23,620 nucleotides of DNA from Chara braunii. Lineage: Eukaryota > Streptophyta > Charophyceae > Charales > Characeae. Below, one piece after another: positions 8,895-17,339 of this stretch; position 1 is the first letter of the stretch; every line of letters starts with the position of its first letter. A program made the position numbers and the translations under genes. Below the pieces are notes generated by a model. The model had not been told where the DNA came from, did not search any database, and worked only from the letters and a program-made list of their open reading frames with translations. The DNA lies in NCBI GenBank assembly GCA_003427395.1, contig BFEA01001034.1, forward strand, positions 183,657 to 207,276. Reading direction: 5' to 3'.

Positions 8895-8945
8895 CACACA
8901 CACACACACACGCACACACATAGACACATAGACACACACCCATAA
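8861..8945. repeat. (AC)n microsatellite, interrupted
   Basis: AC repeats with CCC, TAC, CGC and TAG interruptions. The Cys/Val-rich minus-strand frames over it are artefacts. Confidence 0.95.
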
Positions 8946-9400
8946 ACACACAAACTCGAACAATGAAACACACTATATTAACATGACACAGACGTGTGTA
9001 TGACACAATGGCCCACAATTCAACAATTACGAGGCAAAGGGAGGAGAAAGAACACATAAATGGCGAGTGAAAGTTGTAAATGTCAAAGTAAGCCAAATCG
9101 AAGAGAACCTTAGTACAAACAATGAGATCCTACGTACGGAATACATTCATCCGAAGCAATTACCTACAACTATATGCATGAAGAACCACAAATACTACAG
9201 ATCACAGTAACCCGCAACCATTCGTAACTGACATATGCACAAAACCAACTACGAACGAAAAAAAGTATGTAAAAAAAAAAAAACAACTAATCTGACATAT
9301 TGTGCAAGTCTCTAACTACTCCCCCCCCCCAAACGCCTCGTACGAGTCCCACGGGCTGGTCCTCTCTCTGACTTTGCGGTTGGATGACTCTGTCGGTAGC
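8946..9400. other. No gene seen
   Basis: A-rich on +, with A13 at about 9271-9283 and a C10 run at 9321-9330. No recognisable feature. Confidence 0.4.
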
Positions 9401-9427
9401 CCTGTGCAGGGCGACCATGGGGGGCGG

Positions 9428-10075
9428 TTACCGCTGCTGCGGCAACTCTCCTTTGTCTTCTCTCTTTGCAATCGTCTCAATGGGATCCGTCTCTCAGACT
9501 GTGTCTGCGTCTTCGACGTGTGCATCCATTTCCACCCTCCTCTCACACTGTCTGCATAACTCAACCAACTGCTCCTCCTCAGCAGCGATGTCAACCTCCA
9601 GCGCATTGGCCGAGCAATGACGTATTGACCCATGACACATCTTTAAATCCTCTCACCCGATGTGTACGGGACTCCTCAACGTCTTTCAGCAGCGGGAGAC
9701 GAGCAAGTGATGGCTCCTTGCAGGTCTTCGTCCCTCCTCATCTGTTGCTCCTTTTCCCCCATATACGTTGATTTTTAACTTGACTATTCTATCAGGTCTT
9801 AGAAAATTCAGGAAGACATCCACTATAGCGCCCTCCTCACTTTTAGGTTCCCAGCGCCAGAAGTACATTACGTGCCTGACCTATGGTTGTGCAGTCCTTT
9901 GCGGTAGGCCATAGCCAACCTATAATAGCTTCCTCGCGCTTAGTACTGCCTGCGACTACTTGATCTCTCACACATACAGTGCAGGTAAACCTCTAGACTA
10001 CTAAGTTCAAATAACTGAGATTTATGCACCTCGCCCCTCTGCACCACTGTCCCGACTTACTAAATCAATGTGACA
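9428..10075 (-). pseudogene. Heavily frameshifted protein-like stretch, unknown family
   Basis: On the minus strand, protein-like segments follow one another but change frame repeatedly. In order: QRGEVHKSQLFELSSLEVYL (about 10050-9990); VVAGSTKREEAIIGWLWPTA and TTIGQARNVLLALGT (about 9965-9860); EPKSEEGAIVDVFLNFLRPD and IVKLKINVYGG (9850-9755); EPSLARLPLLKDVEE and RVRGFKDVSWVNTSLLGQ (about 9715-9610); LEVDIAAEEEQLVELC; then ETDPIETIAKREDKGELPQQ, ending at a TAA at 9428-9430. At least four frame changes and one internal stop are needed. Segments overlap, so introns do not explain them. Composition is unlike nearby simple-sequence DNA. I do not recognise the family. Some segments may be open by chance, so confidence is modest. 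Confidence 0.35.
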
Positions 10076-10306
10076 ACAACACAAACCCGCGTGTGCCCCC
10101 ACTGACCAATAGTAGAGCGGCTTAGTGGTCACTCTTTATAGAACGAAAGACTGTTGCGGATGCCATGTTCTAAACGAGGGGCTTAAAGCCTTTTAAGTTT
10201 TAAATCAATGAATAAAAATAATTATAATAAAATATATTTCGGCCAATAATCAGCTAAGTAACAGAGTCGGAAGTAAAAGTTCAACGGTCACTAAGCAGGC
10301 GCGTCT

Positions 10307-10351
10307 CTACAATTAGTAATTGTAGTCCTTTCAACTTAACCTGAAAAGACT
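10307..10351. repeat. Two adjacent hairpins
   Basis: CTACAATTA (10307-10315), one base, TAATTGTAG (10317-10325) is a perfect 19-bp palindrome. It overlaps the start of AGTCCTTTCA (10324-10333), loop ACTTAACC, TGAAAAGACT (10342-10351), which pairs at 9 of 10 positions. The tenth is a G-U wobble if the minus strand is transcribed. The loop contains AACTTA when its preceding base is included, the word conserved in the array at 18433-19165. Confidence 0.7.
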
Positions 10352-10434
10352 GCAAGCTCAGCGCGCAGTGGTCCGATAACGAGATCCTGACCGACAACCT
10401 CCGTCTTTTAAAAGGGACAATAACCTTACTACTA

Positions 10435-10544
10435 ATAGAGGGTCGTATCCAATGGTTCGAAGGGGGCCTATGACCCTCTATGAAGGGGTGATAAGCTTCC
10501 TACTGATGTGGTCACGGGTATCCTCATTTGAGGGTTCGGACCAC
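10435..10544. repeat. Pair of hairpins with related loops
   Basis: Hairpin 1: ATAGAGGGTC (10435-10444) with GACCCTCTAT (10472-10481), perfect, 27-nt loop containing GTATCC and GGGGG. Hairpin 2: GTGGTC (10508-10513) with GACCAC (10539-10544). Inside it CCTC (10522-10525) pairs with GAGG (10530-10533) around ATTT. Both loops share a GTATCC ... GGGG layout, so they may be degenerate repeats of one element. Confidence 0.55.
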
Positions 10545-10678
10545 GATGTTTGGTAGGTCGCCATCACTAGCCAAAATCGGTTCATGAGGGGTCGACCAGT
10601 CTAGGCCGCCCACATTAGAATTTTGAAGCGAACGAATTGTTCGTTCCCCCCCGAAGTCACAAACTGGAACAAAATTTG

Positions 10679-10705
10679 AAAAAAAAAAAAAAAAAAAAAA
10701 AAAAA
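10679..10705. repeat. Poly(A) tract, 27 bases
   Basis: Uninterrupted A run in the spacer between the hairpin cluster and the transposase relic. Possibly a retroposed 3' end. No source element was identified. Confidence 0.9.
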
Positions 10706-10871
10706 CAAACATAAACTTCCATTCACAAAATTGTAAAGCTGCGATAGTCAGAGACCATCCGATTGAACATAATTAAAATAAAGGTTCAAATGAGGGCGCA
10801 ATTCTGAAATGTGGCGCTCCACTTTGTTTTCTCACTCGTTTTTTTTTCTTTTCTTCCCTTCATCATTGTGA

Positions 10872-11345
10872 TTGCAGTGCCCGTTCTTGTCCCATAACTC
10901 GGCACTTAGAGACTTTGTGCACAGTAGAAAAGATCGCGCTGGTCCTACTACCATCGCGTCCCTGGGCAAGCCCGACGACTACCACAAGCACAGACCGGTT
11001 GTGTCCTGTTGTACATGTTGTACAGCAGGGCGCCGAGCCTGCATGGACCTAAGGAAAGCCCAGTGGCGCACCCCCCACCCTTTTGTTGTGGAGGTGCTAG
11101 TCAGGGCCGGTCCACGAACAAGTCATATTAGGTGTGCCTAATACATCGTGGAGGGCCGGGACACCACGCCCTCCAGCATCATGCACGTGAACGTGCAAAT
11201 GTTTATAGACCTCGGCCTATGCTTAGCATGTGTATGCGCTGGTTACGACTATCGTGCACAAGAAAAGTGGTTAAATCACGCCAAGTCCGTTTGGCAAATG
11301 TTTTTCCTGGTGTGGTCTGCGCGAAAATGCTTAACATTAATGTAG
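10872..11345 (+). pseudogene. PIF/Harbinger-like DDE transposase relic (DDE_Tnp_4 type)
   Basis: Two open segments in the same frame (10872-11138 and 11142-11342) are separated only by a TAA at 11139-11141. The layout matches the middle of a PIF/Harbinger transposase: a THI-like motif (SHIRCA just before the stop), about 29 residues, then HVNVQMFIDLGLC, where the Asp aligns with the second catalytic Asp (Q...D). Next is AGYDYRAQEKWLNH, matching the family pattern AGxPGxxHDxxxL-xxS. Spacings (about 30 and 18 residues) agree with HARBI1-type proteins as I remember them. The first catalytic Asp (GxxDGT) appears replaced, the HD position reads QE, and I found no third acidic block downstream. This is a dead, partial copy. 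The N-terminal 60 residues are not recognisable. Confidence 0.55.
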
Positions 11346-11486
11346 ACGTGAAGAAAACCACAACATTCAGTTATGCGTACTGACGCAATCGACTGTCATG
11401 GCAATGCTTCACGAGTTACCTATGATCTCGCAACCCTTCATGGGTTTTAGTGTTGCGCACGACCCTGTTATGAAGGAAGTCTTCTT

Positions 11487-12065
11487 CACGATATAGAATG
11501 GTATGAGCCGTTTAACCCTCGCAGCGCCTCTGGCCCTTAGGTAGAGCGCTACGATGGGCGAAGCGCAAATGTTCAGCTCATAGGGGAAACCCCATTGTGC
11601 TCAACATGAATTTATAACGACCTAGACAAGGACCTCCAATTCCAGGGTTAGGACCAACGTCCAACCAATTAATTCACATAGAAATTAGCGTTGTCGGTGC
11701 GAATACCCTTACAAGGGTATCCACCCTGGGTTTTGCAAGCGACTGAAAATAAGTTTGATTTAAAGTTTAAGTATATCGCGTGAGGCGGCTGAGTCTGTGG
11801 TTGACGTATGACTGGATGGTTGACTAGAGTAGAGAGTGTGTGGGCGCGCAGGCTTGAGGCGCGCGTGATTTTATTGTTGATGATTGAAGAATCGGCGAGA
11901 TTGCCGACCGGATTCTATTTTTTGATCAAACTAGGATTAAGAAGATTAAGGTATCGTTGAACGATGCACTTGTCTGTGACCGTGACATGTACGTGCATTC
12001 GGAGGACGACATCGGCAACAATATGAATTGGAAACTTTTCGATAGGTCCGCGTGTAGCACATTAT
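11487..12065 (+). repeat. Dispersed repeat copy R1 (matches R2, and R0 in its 3' part)
   Basis: The 5' part, 11487-11662, is collinear with 17871-18052 on the minus strand (176 against 182 bp). Shared landmarks are CACGATAT at the start, GCGCCTCTGGCCCTTAGG (11524-11541; 15 of 18 match, all differences transitions), CAAGGACCTC (11627-11636) and ACCAACGTCC (11653-11662). The spacings differ by one base. The 3' part, 11700-12060, is collinear with R0. It contains the hairpin AATACCCTT-AC-AAGGGTAT. The whole looks like a ~580-bp non-coding repeat, perhaps a terminal repeat of an old retroelement. Confidence 0.6.
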
Positions 12066-12880
12066 CGACTTATATAGGTATCCACTAGTATTAGGCTCAG
12101 CCTTGGGCCTATCACTATTGAGTACAGTGTCGTACTTTCAATAGGGAGATTTAGGGATCGAGGTCAGACGGCGACGGCACAGGAATATCAGGGTGTTCTG
12201 AAGGGACCAAGAAGTCGAGGGCCCCGGCAGGGCTACCTCCTCCTTGGTTTTACCATCGGCTGCATCAGAACGCGAGCATTTTTATTTTCCTCGTTCGGCA
12301 TGTATTACGATCAAAAGTTTTTTTGATTATTATTTATTGTCTTATTATTTATTTGTTTTCTTTTGTACCGGTATTCCGTTGATTTGGGGCGACGCCGGAT
12401 TCGAAGACTGGCACAATGGTCGAGGGCTTTGAGTACGCACCTCCTTCCCGTTGGCTTGTGGGTTCTTTGAGAGTTCGGGAGGCTCGTGAGGGTCCTCGGT
12501 CTAACCATATTGAAGCGAGGACCGGGGAGTTCAACGTGCATACTATTTAATGAGTGATTGGCCCACGAGTCCGGGAACACTTGGGTAGCGTGGCCCTTTT
12601 TACGGCGCGCCCGAATCACCCACCATAGTTCGCTGTGAAGATTTTGATCATGAGCATGTTTGTTGGGACCACGGAAAAAGTAAAATTGTGTCTAGAAGTG
12701 GCAACCCTGGACACTATGGTGGAGGCCCCGACAACCCGCTGTGCAGATCGGTCGTTGGATCGGTGTAGAGGCCCCTCGGATATACAACTAGTATACCCAT
12801 GTATAGTTGAGGTATAAAGCCAGGATTCGAATCTGGATCCAGTTCTAAGTCCTTTGGGACATCTGTAAAATTTGGAACGA
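12066..12880. other. Unassigned; hairpin at 12785-12809
   Basis: No gene recognised. CAAC-TAG-TATAC (12785-12796) folds with GTATA-GTTG (12801-12809). A CCAGGATTCGAATCTGG palindromic block (12822-12838) resembles a tRNA T-arm, but neither strand gives a D-arm or acceptor stem. GC content and a T-rich patch (12315-12360) suggest transposon terminal or leader sequence. Confidence 0.35.
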
Positions 12881-13690
12881 TATAGCAAGGTCCAGTGTGC
12901 CTCCGGACGTGCGTTTTTGCGAGTCAGTCCACCACGGAAAATCTGATGAGGCTCACAACGATATCGAAGTGAGGAATGTTCGACGAGTCGGGTATAGTAC
13001 TAAAAGGTTGAACGGGCTAGTCAATGGCTCGTTGTTTGTCGATGACGTTAATCTGAATAGCGGAGGGGCACCGGCCAGCTTAGTGCATCGCGATCGCAGG
13101 CTGCACAAAAGCTTGGGGAGGCGGTAGGGCTGGCGACCTGAACGAAGTGACAAGGAGCAAGAGTCCGAACCCGGACGGGAGATTGTGATAGGTGCATACG
13201 AGCAGAGGAAGAGATGGAGATAACGGGGACAGGCTTGCGCTTTGCAGAGCGAGAGAAGTACAGCTAGCCCGTTCTCTTATAGAATTTGGCAGGGTATCCG
13301 ACCGACTGATATCTAGGCCCACCCGAAGTGTCTTACTACAGCCAGGAGTAGTGAGCGACCAGTGGAGGCGTTGACTATGGATCGGTACGCTACTCTCGGG
13401 AGGATCTGAAAGGAGACGAGCGATACAGCGGGGTAGGAAGAAATGAGTCACGACTCAAATTTGCACCAGGGGCATGCGAAGTGGTGGTCGGGGATGGCGC
13501 AAGGCCAAGGTGCAGCTTCCATGTTCCGTGGTGGATTTCGATGAGGGAAGAGTTGATTCATGGGTTTTTGAGGTGAGGCGACATCACTAGTGCTGTTAGT
13601 TTGGCTGTTAGTTTAGTGAGACAGGAGGTAGAAAGGAAAGATGAGTGCGTGAAAGTGGCGAGTGGATATGGAGGTAACGAGGAAGCAACC
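12881..13690. other. Unassigned; related to a stretch near 17490
   Basis: Several mid-length frames are open on both strands, none with a domain. GCAGGCTGCACAAAAGCTTG (13096-13115) resembles TGGCTGGTTGGACAAAAGTT (17494-17513), and both are followed by GGGG-rich sequence. On the minus strand both give an FVQPAI peptide, a weak hint of a dispersed element. Confidence 0.25.
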
Positions 13691-13696
13691 ATCCCA

Positions 13697-13720
13697 ACCC
13701 GATTCTCAACAGAATCGGGT
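13697..13720. repeat. Perfect 10-bp hairpin with CAAC loop
   Basis: ACCCGATTCT (13697-13706), loop CAAC, AGAATCGGGT (13711-13720). This tight, perfect stem is unlikely by chance at this size. It lies in sequence without other features. Confidence 0.85.
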
Positions 13721-14104
13721 GAGGAAAGGAGTTAGTCTGGGGTACCAAGGAGGGACGATTTGATTGGAGATGTCAAGATAAGGGTGAGACTGTCAGTTTT
13801 GGCGCGGGAGAAGAAACAAACTGCGCGAAGACAATAGGGAGAAGTTGTGGGAAGAATGAAAAATCGCCATTTCGATCGTCCTTCAGCCGCTCTTTGCAAA
13901 TCAAGGTATGGAACGGGGGACCTGGACTGAGGCGGCGAGAATGAGATAATTAGATTGAAGGTAGGGGCAATAAGGATGGGTGGTAAGAAAGTGAGTAAAC
14001 CTACCCATACTCTGGTGGGAGGGTCACCCGGTCCCTCTATATGGAACGAACGCAGTTGGAAGCGCATGCCGCAGCGGATGTGCTCCCCCTGTAGAGAGCT
14101 TGGC
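13721..14104. other. No gene seen
   Basis: G/A-rich + strand. A 111-codon minus frame (13732-14067) has no recognisable motif. Confidence 0.35.
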
Positions 14105-14170
14105 TAAGGTAGCGAGGTAGCGCGGTTAAGGTAGCGAGGGAGCGCGACTATGGTAGTCAGGAGGAGCGAC
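14105..14170. repeat. 22-bp tandem repeat, three copies
   Basis: TAAGGTAGCGAGGTAGCGCG-GT, then TAAGGTAGCGAGGGAGCGCG-AC, then TATGGTAGTCAGGAGGAGCG-AC, each exactly 22 bp. Divergence increases from first to last. Confidence 0.9.
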
Positions 14171-14232
14171 AAAGATAAGGGCGAGGAGAGTGATACTTAC
14201 CTGGGGACGAATGTAATCGAGGAGATGCGCAT

Positions 14233-14274
14233 GTTGTCATGCTCGAGCGGAGGATTCATCCGATTATGCTCGCC
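14233..14274 (-). repeat. Isolated copy of the 4231-4600 repeat motif
   Basis: The block CATGCTCGAGCGGAGGATTC followed by ATCCGATTATG mirrors TGTTCCAGAGGAGAATTCAG-TCTCATACG at 4545-4575. On the minus strand it translates as NRMNPPLEHDNMRI, against MRLNSPLEHREIHR. The similarity is modest and rests on one block of about 35 bp. Confidence 0.4.
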
Positions 14275-14485
14275 AGCAAGAAGGGGGTTTTCGAAAGATT
14301 CGATTCGGTCTTGCATGAACGTCCGAACAAAGTAAGAAAGGCATAAGTGGGGGAGAGACTCACCTGCCCAAGGTTCACAGTCGGAGTGCCTACCTACAAA
14401 CCGGGAAGGGCAGACGCGGCAAGGCACTGGCCTGCTGTTCCTGGTGAATAGGAGTGATAAGGAGATGAGCAGCTAGCCTGCAGAC

Positions 14486-14950
14486 TTGCCTATTGAAGGT
14501 GCGTTTTTCATCCACTTAGCGAAGTGGTTGAAGGAAGGGTCGCGAGGTTGCAGAGACCTACCTACTGGCGACTGCATTGTCTGTCCCGTCGGAAGGAGCA
14601 GTGAGAATGAGGCAGTGGGAGGGGAGATCTACCGGCTGATTGAGGGTGCTACTCAGCCAAGCAGAAAGGAGGGAGCAGGAGGCTTGAAAACGCACCTAGT
14701 GGGCTTGCAAGATTGGTTGTTGGTCAATACACCGACCACCTATGAACCCGAGGAGAGGAGAGAAGGCTGCGAAGCTGCAGCATTCTTTGCTGCTCGTTTG
14801 CCGTGTGCTCCGCAGTTGCCTCAGTTGCTGTACTACGGTGGCGTTGCAGTACTTGTTGCATATTCACTACACACTGCAGCACAGTTCGCAGTGTACTCCT
14901 ATTCTTCAGAGGAGAGGACAGGCATGGGCTATGTGAGCGCAACCTCCTAA
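14486..14950 (+). CDS. Open frame of 154 codons, unrecognised, no ATG start
   Basis: This is one of the longer frames here that is not low-complexity. It begins with TTG at 14486, and the only Met is near the C-terminus, so if real it would be an internal exon or a decayed fragment. The N-terminal half is charged and Gly/Cys-containing (CRDLPTGDCIVCPVGRSS). Near the C-terminus a hydrophobic run (LLYYGGVAVLVAYSLHTAAQ) could span a membrane. No family recognised. The DNA beneath the hydrophobic run is rich in short TGCAGTA / GTTGC inverted words, so the frame may be chance. Confidence 0.2.
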   Translation: MPIEGAFFIHLAKWLKEGSRGCRDLPTGDCIVCPVGRSSENEAVGGEIYRLIEGATQPSRKEGAGGLKTHLVGLQDWLLVNTPTTYEPEERREGCEAAAFFAARLPCAPQLPQLLYYGGVAVLVAYSLHTAAQFAVYSYSSEERTGMGYVSATS

Positions 14951-15600
14951 GCTGGGAAGCAGTGATTTGGCCTTGAGGAGGAAGTTTATTGCTGAAGATT
15001 GGAGGAAGTAAGTAAAGTAGCGTAAGGGGGTTATCATTGTGAAGTAGGAGGTCGTCATAAGGATTACTTCGGTGACTTTATTTTAGCTTTGACCAAGTTG
15101 TTGTTGCCAGGCCATCATTGCGGGGCCCTTAGACGATACAAGGCAACAAGGCCCTCTCCTGGGAGTTGAGTTGTCCCCCTCTTGTATCTTGAGAGTCTTA
15201 AACCCCTCCTTCTGCCTTTCTTACTCGGCGGGATTGCAACCCGTAGGACCGCAGGAAGACTTTGTGGGGAGTCAACCCATCGATTGCGGGAGCTCTGTCG
15301 GAACTTAGGAGGGGTTCTGGGGGTAGGAAACTGAGAGGTAACCTTTCATTTCCCTCTATAAACCCAGTTATAACCCTTGTCTGCATCCCTTGCTACGTTT
15401 TGACTTAGTATATTGTGTGCATCCCTACTTTGGCTTTTAAGTTTGACTTTCAGGACACAAACCAACCTAAGCAAAGAAATGTATGCGCAATGTTAGTTTC
15501 CGTTTTATTGTTTGACTGAAAGCAGATTGTGGGATTGCATCTGGGGGAAGGATGGGAGGAAGGTTGTATTGCTTGTGTCTGATTGGGTCAACCAAAGGTT
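14951..15600. other. Unassigned, terminal-repeat-like; inverted repeat at 15101-15149 and TATA-like box at 15356
   Basis: TTGTTGCC (15101-15108) pairs with GGCAACAA (15142-15149). A CTATAAA box at 15356 follows a GC-rich stretch with ACTTAGGAGGGG (15303-15314). The layout resembles the U3/R part of an LTR, but no partner LTR is in the window. Confidence 0.25.
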
Positions 15601-15601
15601 G

Positions 15602-16308
15602 GGCAAGTCTCCATAAGTTTGGGGAAGCCATTATGTTTATTTTTAATTGCCTGGAGAACCAGACATGTTCCATAAGTTCGGGTGGTCTGGTTGTTCTGAC
15701 TTGTGAGGGCTGACTGTGAATGACTTTTCAAGGACCAAGCATGTTCCATAAGTTTGGGTGGCTTTGTCACCTTGTTTACTTTGGATTTTTGTCAGTTTCT
15801 TTAGTTTCTAAATGAGGAGGTCTGAGCATGTTCCATAAGTTTGGGTAACTCAGTCTCTTCCTGCTTTGGTTTTGAGGGAAATCAACCAGGTTGAGGACCA
15901 AGACATGGGTGGTCTTGGTCCAACGCCATGCACATGTTGGAACCATAAGGCTATAACTTGACTATACTTTATTGCTATTTTATCTATGAACAGGCTAGTC
16001 AGACAGGTGTCCATAAGTTTGGGTGGTCTGACTATAGTTTATCACCAACTGAAGAGAGTACTAATTAAGAATAAACTTGTGGTACGAAGGGGCAGACTGA
16101 ATCTCAAGCTAAAAATGATCGGTTCAGTTACCTGCTACCTCAAAAGACTAAATAAAAATAATTATATAAATCTTGGATGCTTAAACAGTTCAGGGCGACT
16201 AGGGTGGGCTAGTCACATGTTGAAAGAAGAGAAAAGTTGGTGTGCCCTGTGTTTGTTTATACTCCATGGTTGAGCTAGACATGTGCCATAATTTTGGGTG
16301 GTCTAGCT
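15602..16308 (+). repeat. Hairpin array A: conserved loop, different stems
   Basis: Eight hairpins; six hold the core CCATAAGTTTGGG or a close variant. Stems: GGC/GCC (15602-15629, weak); AACCAGAC/GTCTGGTT (15657-15692); GACCAAGC/GCTTTGTC (15734-15768, one mismatch); CTGAG/CTCAG (15822-15853); GGACCAAGAC/GTCTTGGTCC (15895-15921); TAGTCAGAC/GTCTGACTA (15996-16034); GACTAG/CTAGTC (16197-16214); AGCTAGAC/GTCTAGCT (16273-16308). The usual loop is ATGTTCCATAAGTTTGGGTG. Inside it TCC and GGG can form an inner stem. Copies 5 and 7 keep the stem but lack the core: copy 5 has only ATGGGTG as loop, copy 7 only GGTGGG. Stems differ in sequence yet stay paired. That is the pattern of selected structure, or of repeated insertion into palindromes. 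No protein-coding signal overlaps. Confidence 0.85.
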
Positions 16309-16600
16309 TTTTGCCCTATGTAAGCTGGGTATAAAGGGATAAATCATTGAGAGACTATGAACTATTGTTTGATACATTGACTTTGGGATAGTGAGGGTAC
16401 TTACCTTTGTGGCTTGGTCTACATGAGACTGAGTGCAACTACTACTTAGTCTGAGTTTCAGTTGATAGATAGTTGCTTTAGTTGCTCGTCACGTGCTAGA
16501 GCCGTAGGAGTTAGTTTCAATTCCTACATTTTCTGAGTTAAGTTTTTTTTACTTAGGTCAATTTCTGCATTTTTTTGGGATCATTTATTATTCTTGGTTT
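16309..16600. other. No gene seen
   Basis: AT-rich. It contains an imperfect hairpin GTAGGAGTT...AATTCCTAC (about 16505-16529) and otherwise nothing recognisable. Confidence 0.4.
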
Positions 16601-16602
16601 TG

Positions 16603-17062
16603 TATAAATCTTGGTAAGCCACTTTTTCAATGGGAAACGCTGCCGAAATTTTTACAAACCCAAGGAGTTAATCAAATTTTGTTTTTTTATAAATTCATTT
16701 TTTTTGGCATTTTGGCTTCGTAAAAATTTGTTAGCTTCATATAAATCTTGGAATAACATTGTTCTCTACGGGAAGCGCTGTCGAACTTTCTACAAATCTA
16801 AGGAGTCAGTTAAATTTTGTCTTCGTTGAACTCAGGTTTTATGTCCGAGTTCATATCTGACTTAGTATAAATCTGGGAAGCCTACCTTTCTAAAGGAAGT
16901 GTTGACCAAATTTTTACTAATTCAGGGAGTTATTTTAACTTTCGAGAGTTAGAGATCGTTTTTGTTTTTATATTTGAGTTATTATAAATTATGAGAAGTC
17001 ATTTTTCCTTCGGGAAGCGTTACCGAAATTTTCTTAGTTTAGAGGAGTTAGATTATATTTTG
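16603..17062 (+). repeat. Four-unit degenerate tandem repeat, 117-137 bp period
   Basis: Units start with TATAAATC or TATAAATT at 16603, 16740, 16866 and 16983. Each continues with GGGAARYGYTR-CCGAAATTTTT-like sequence, then AAGGAGTTA and an ATTTTG end. The shared part is about 80 bp and the linkers vary, so the period shrinks from 137 to 126 to 117. The unit differs from the hairpin elements just upstream. Confidence 0.8.
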
Positions 17063-17320
17063 ACAGGTGACAATTCTGACAATCTACTCTGTATAGAGGA
17101 GATTCTGTCAAAAGTCTACCTTTTCATTAAGCACTGACTTAGGGGTAGGCTCATGATTGGTTAAGTAGAATGATTTTTGATGAACATCATGATCTGAAGA
17201 TTACTCTTACTTGGACTCATAGATTTAGCTTGGGGATTGACCTGTCTTGTGTTACAAGTCCTCTTGAACGTTTGATTCGAAATGTGACTAGATTCAACTT
17301 GATTCTACGAGGATGATTTT
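17063..17320. other. No gene seen
   Basis: AT-rich spacer. TGACAATCT and AGATTCTGTCA near 17075-17110 form a loose inverted repeat. Confidence 0.35.
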
Positions 17321-17339
17321 CTGTTATCACTGATAACAG
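17321..17339. repeat. 19-bp perfect palindrome CTGTTATCA-C-TGATAACAG
   Basis: Nine-base arms around one base, the same geometry as the palindrome at 10307-10325 but a different sequence. Confidence 0.85.

Noticed and set aside
12822-12838. tRNA T-arm CCAGGATTCGAATCTGG as a tRNA gene
   Set aside because: Neither strand gives a matching acceptor stem, D-arm or anticodon arm.
13080-13451. 123-codon minus frame as a gene
   Set aside because: Ser/Leu/Pro-rich with no motif, and overlapped by equally open frames on the other strand.
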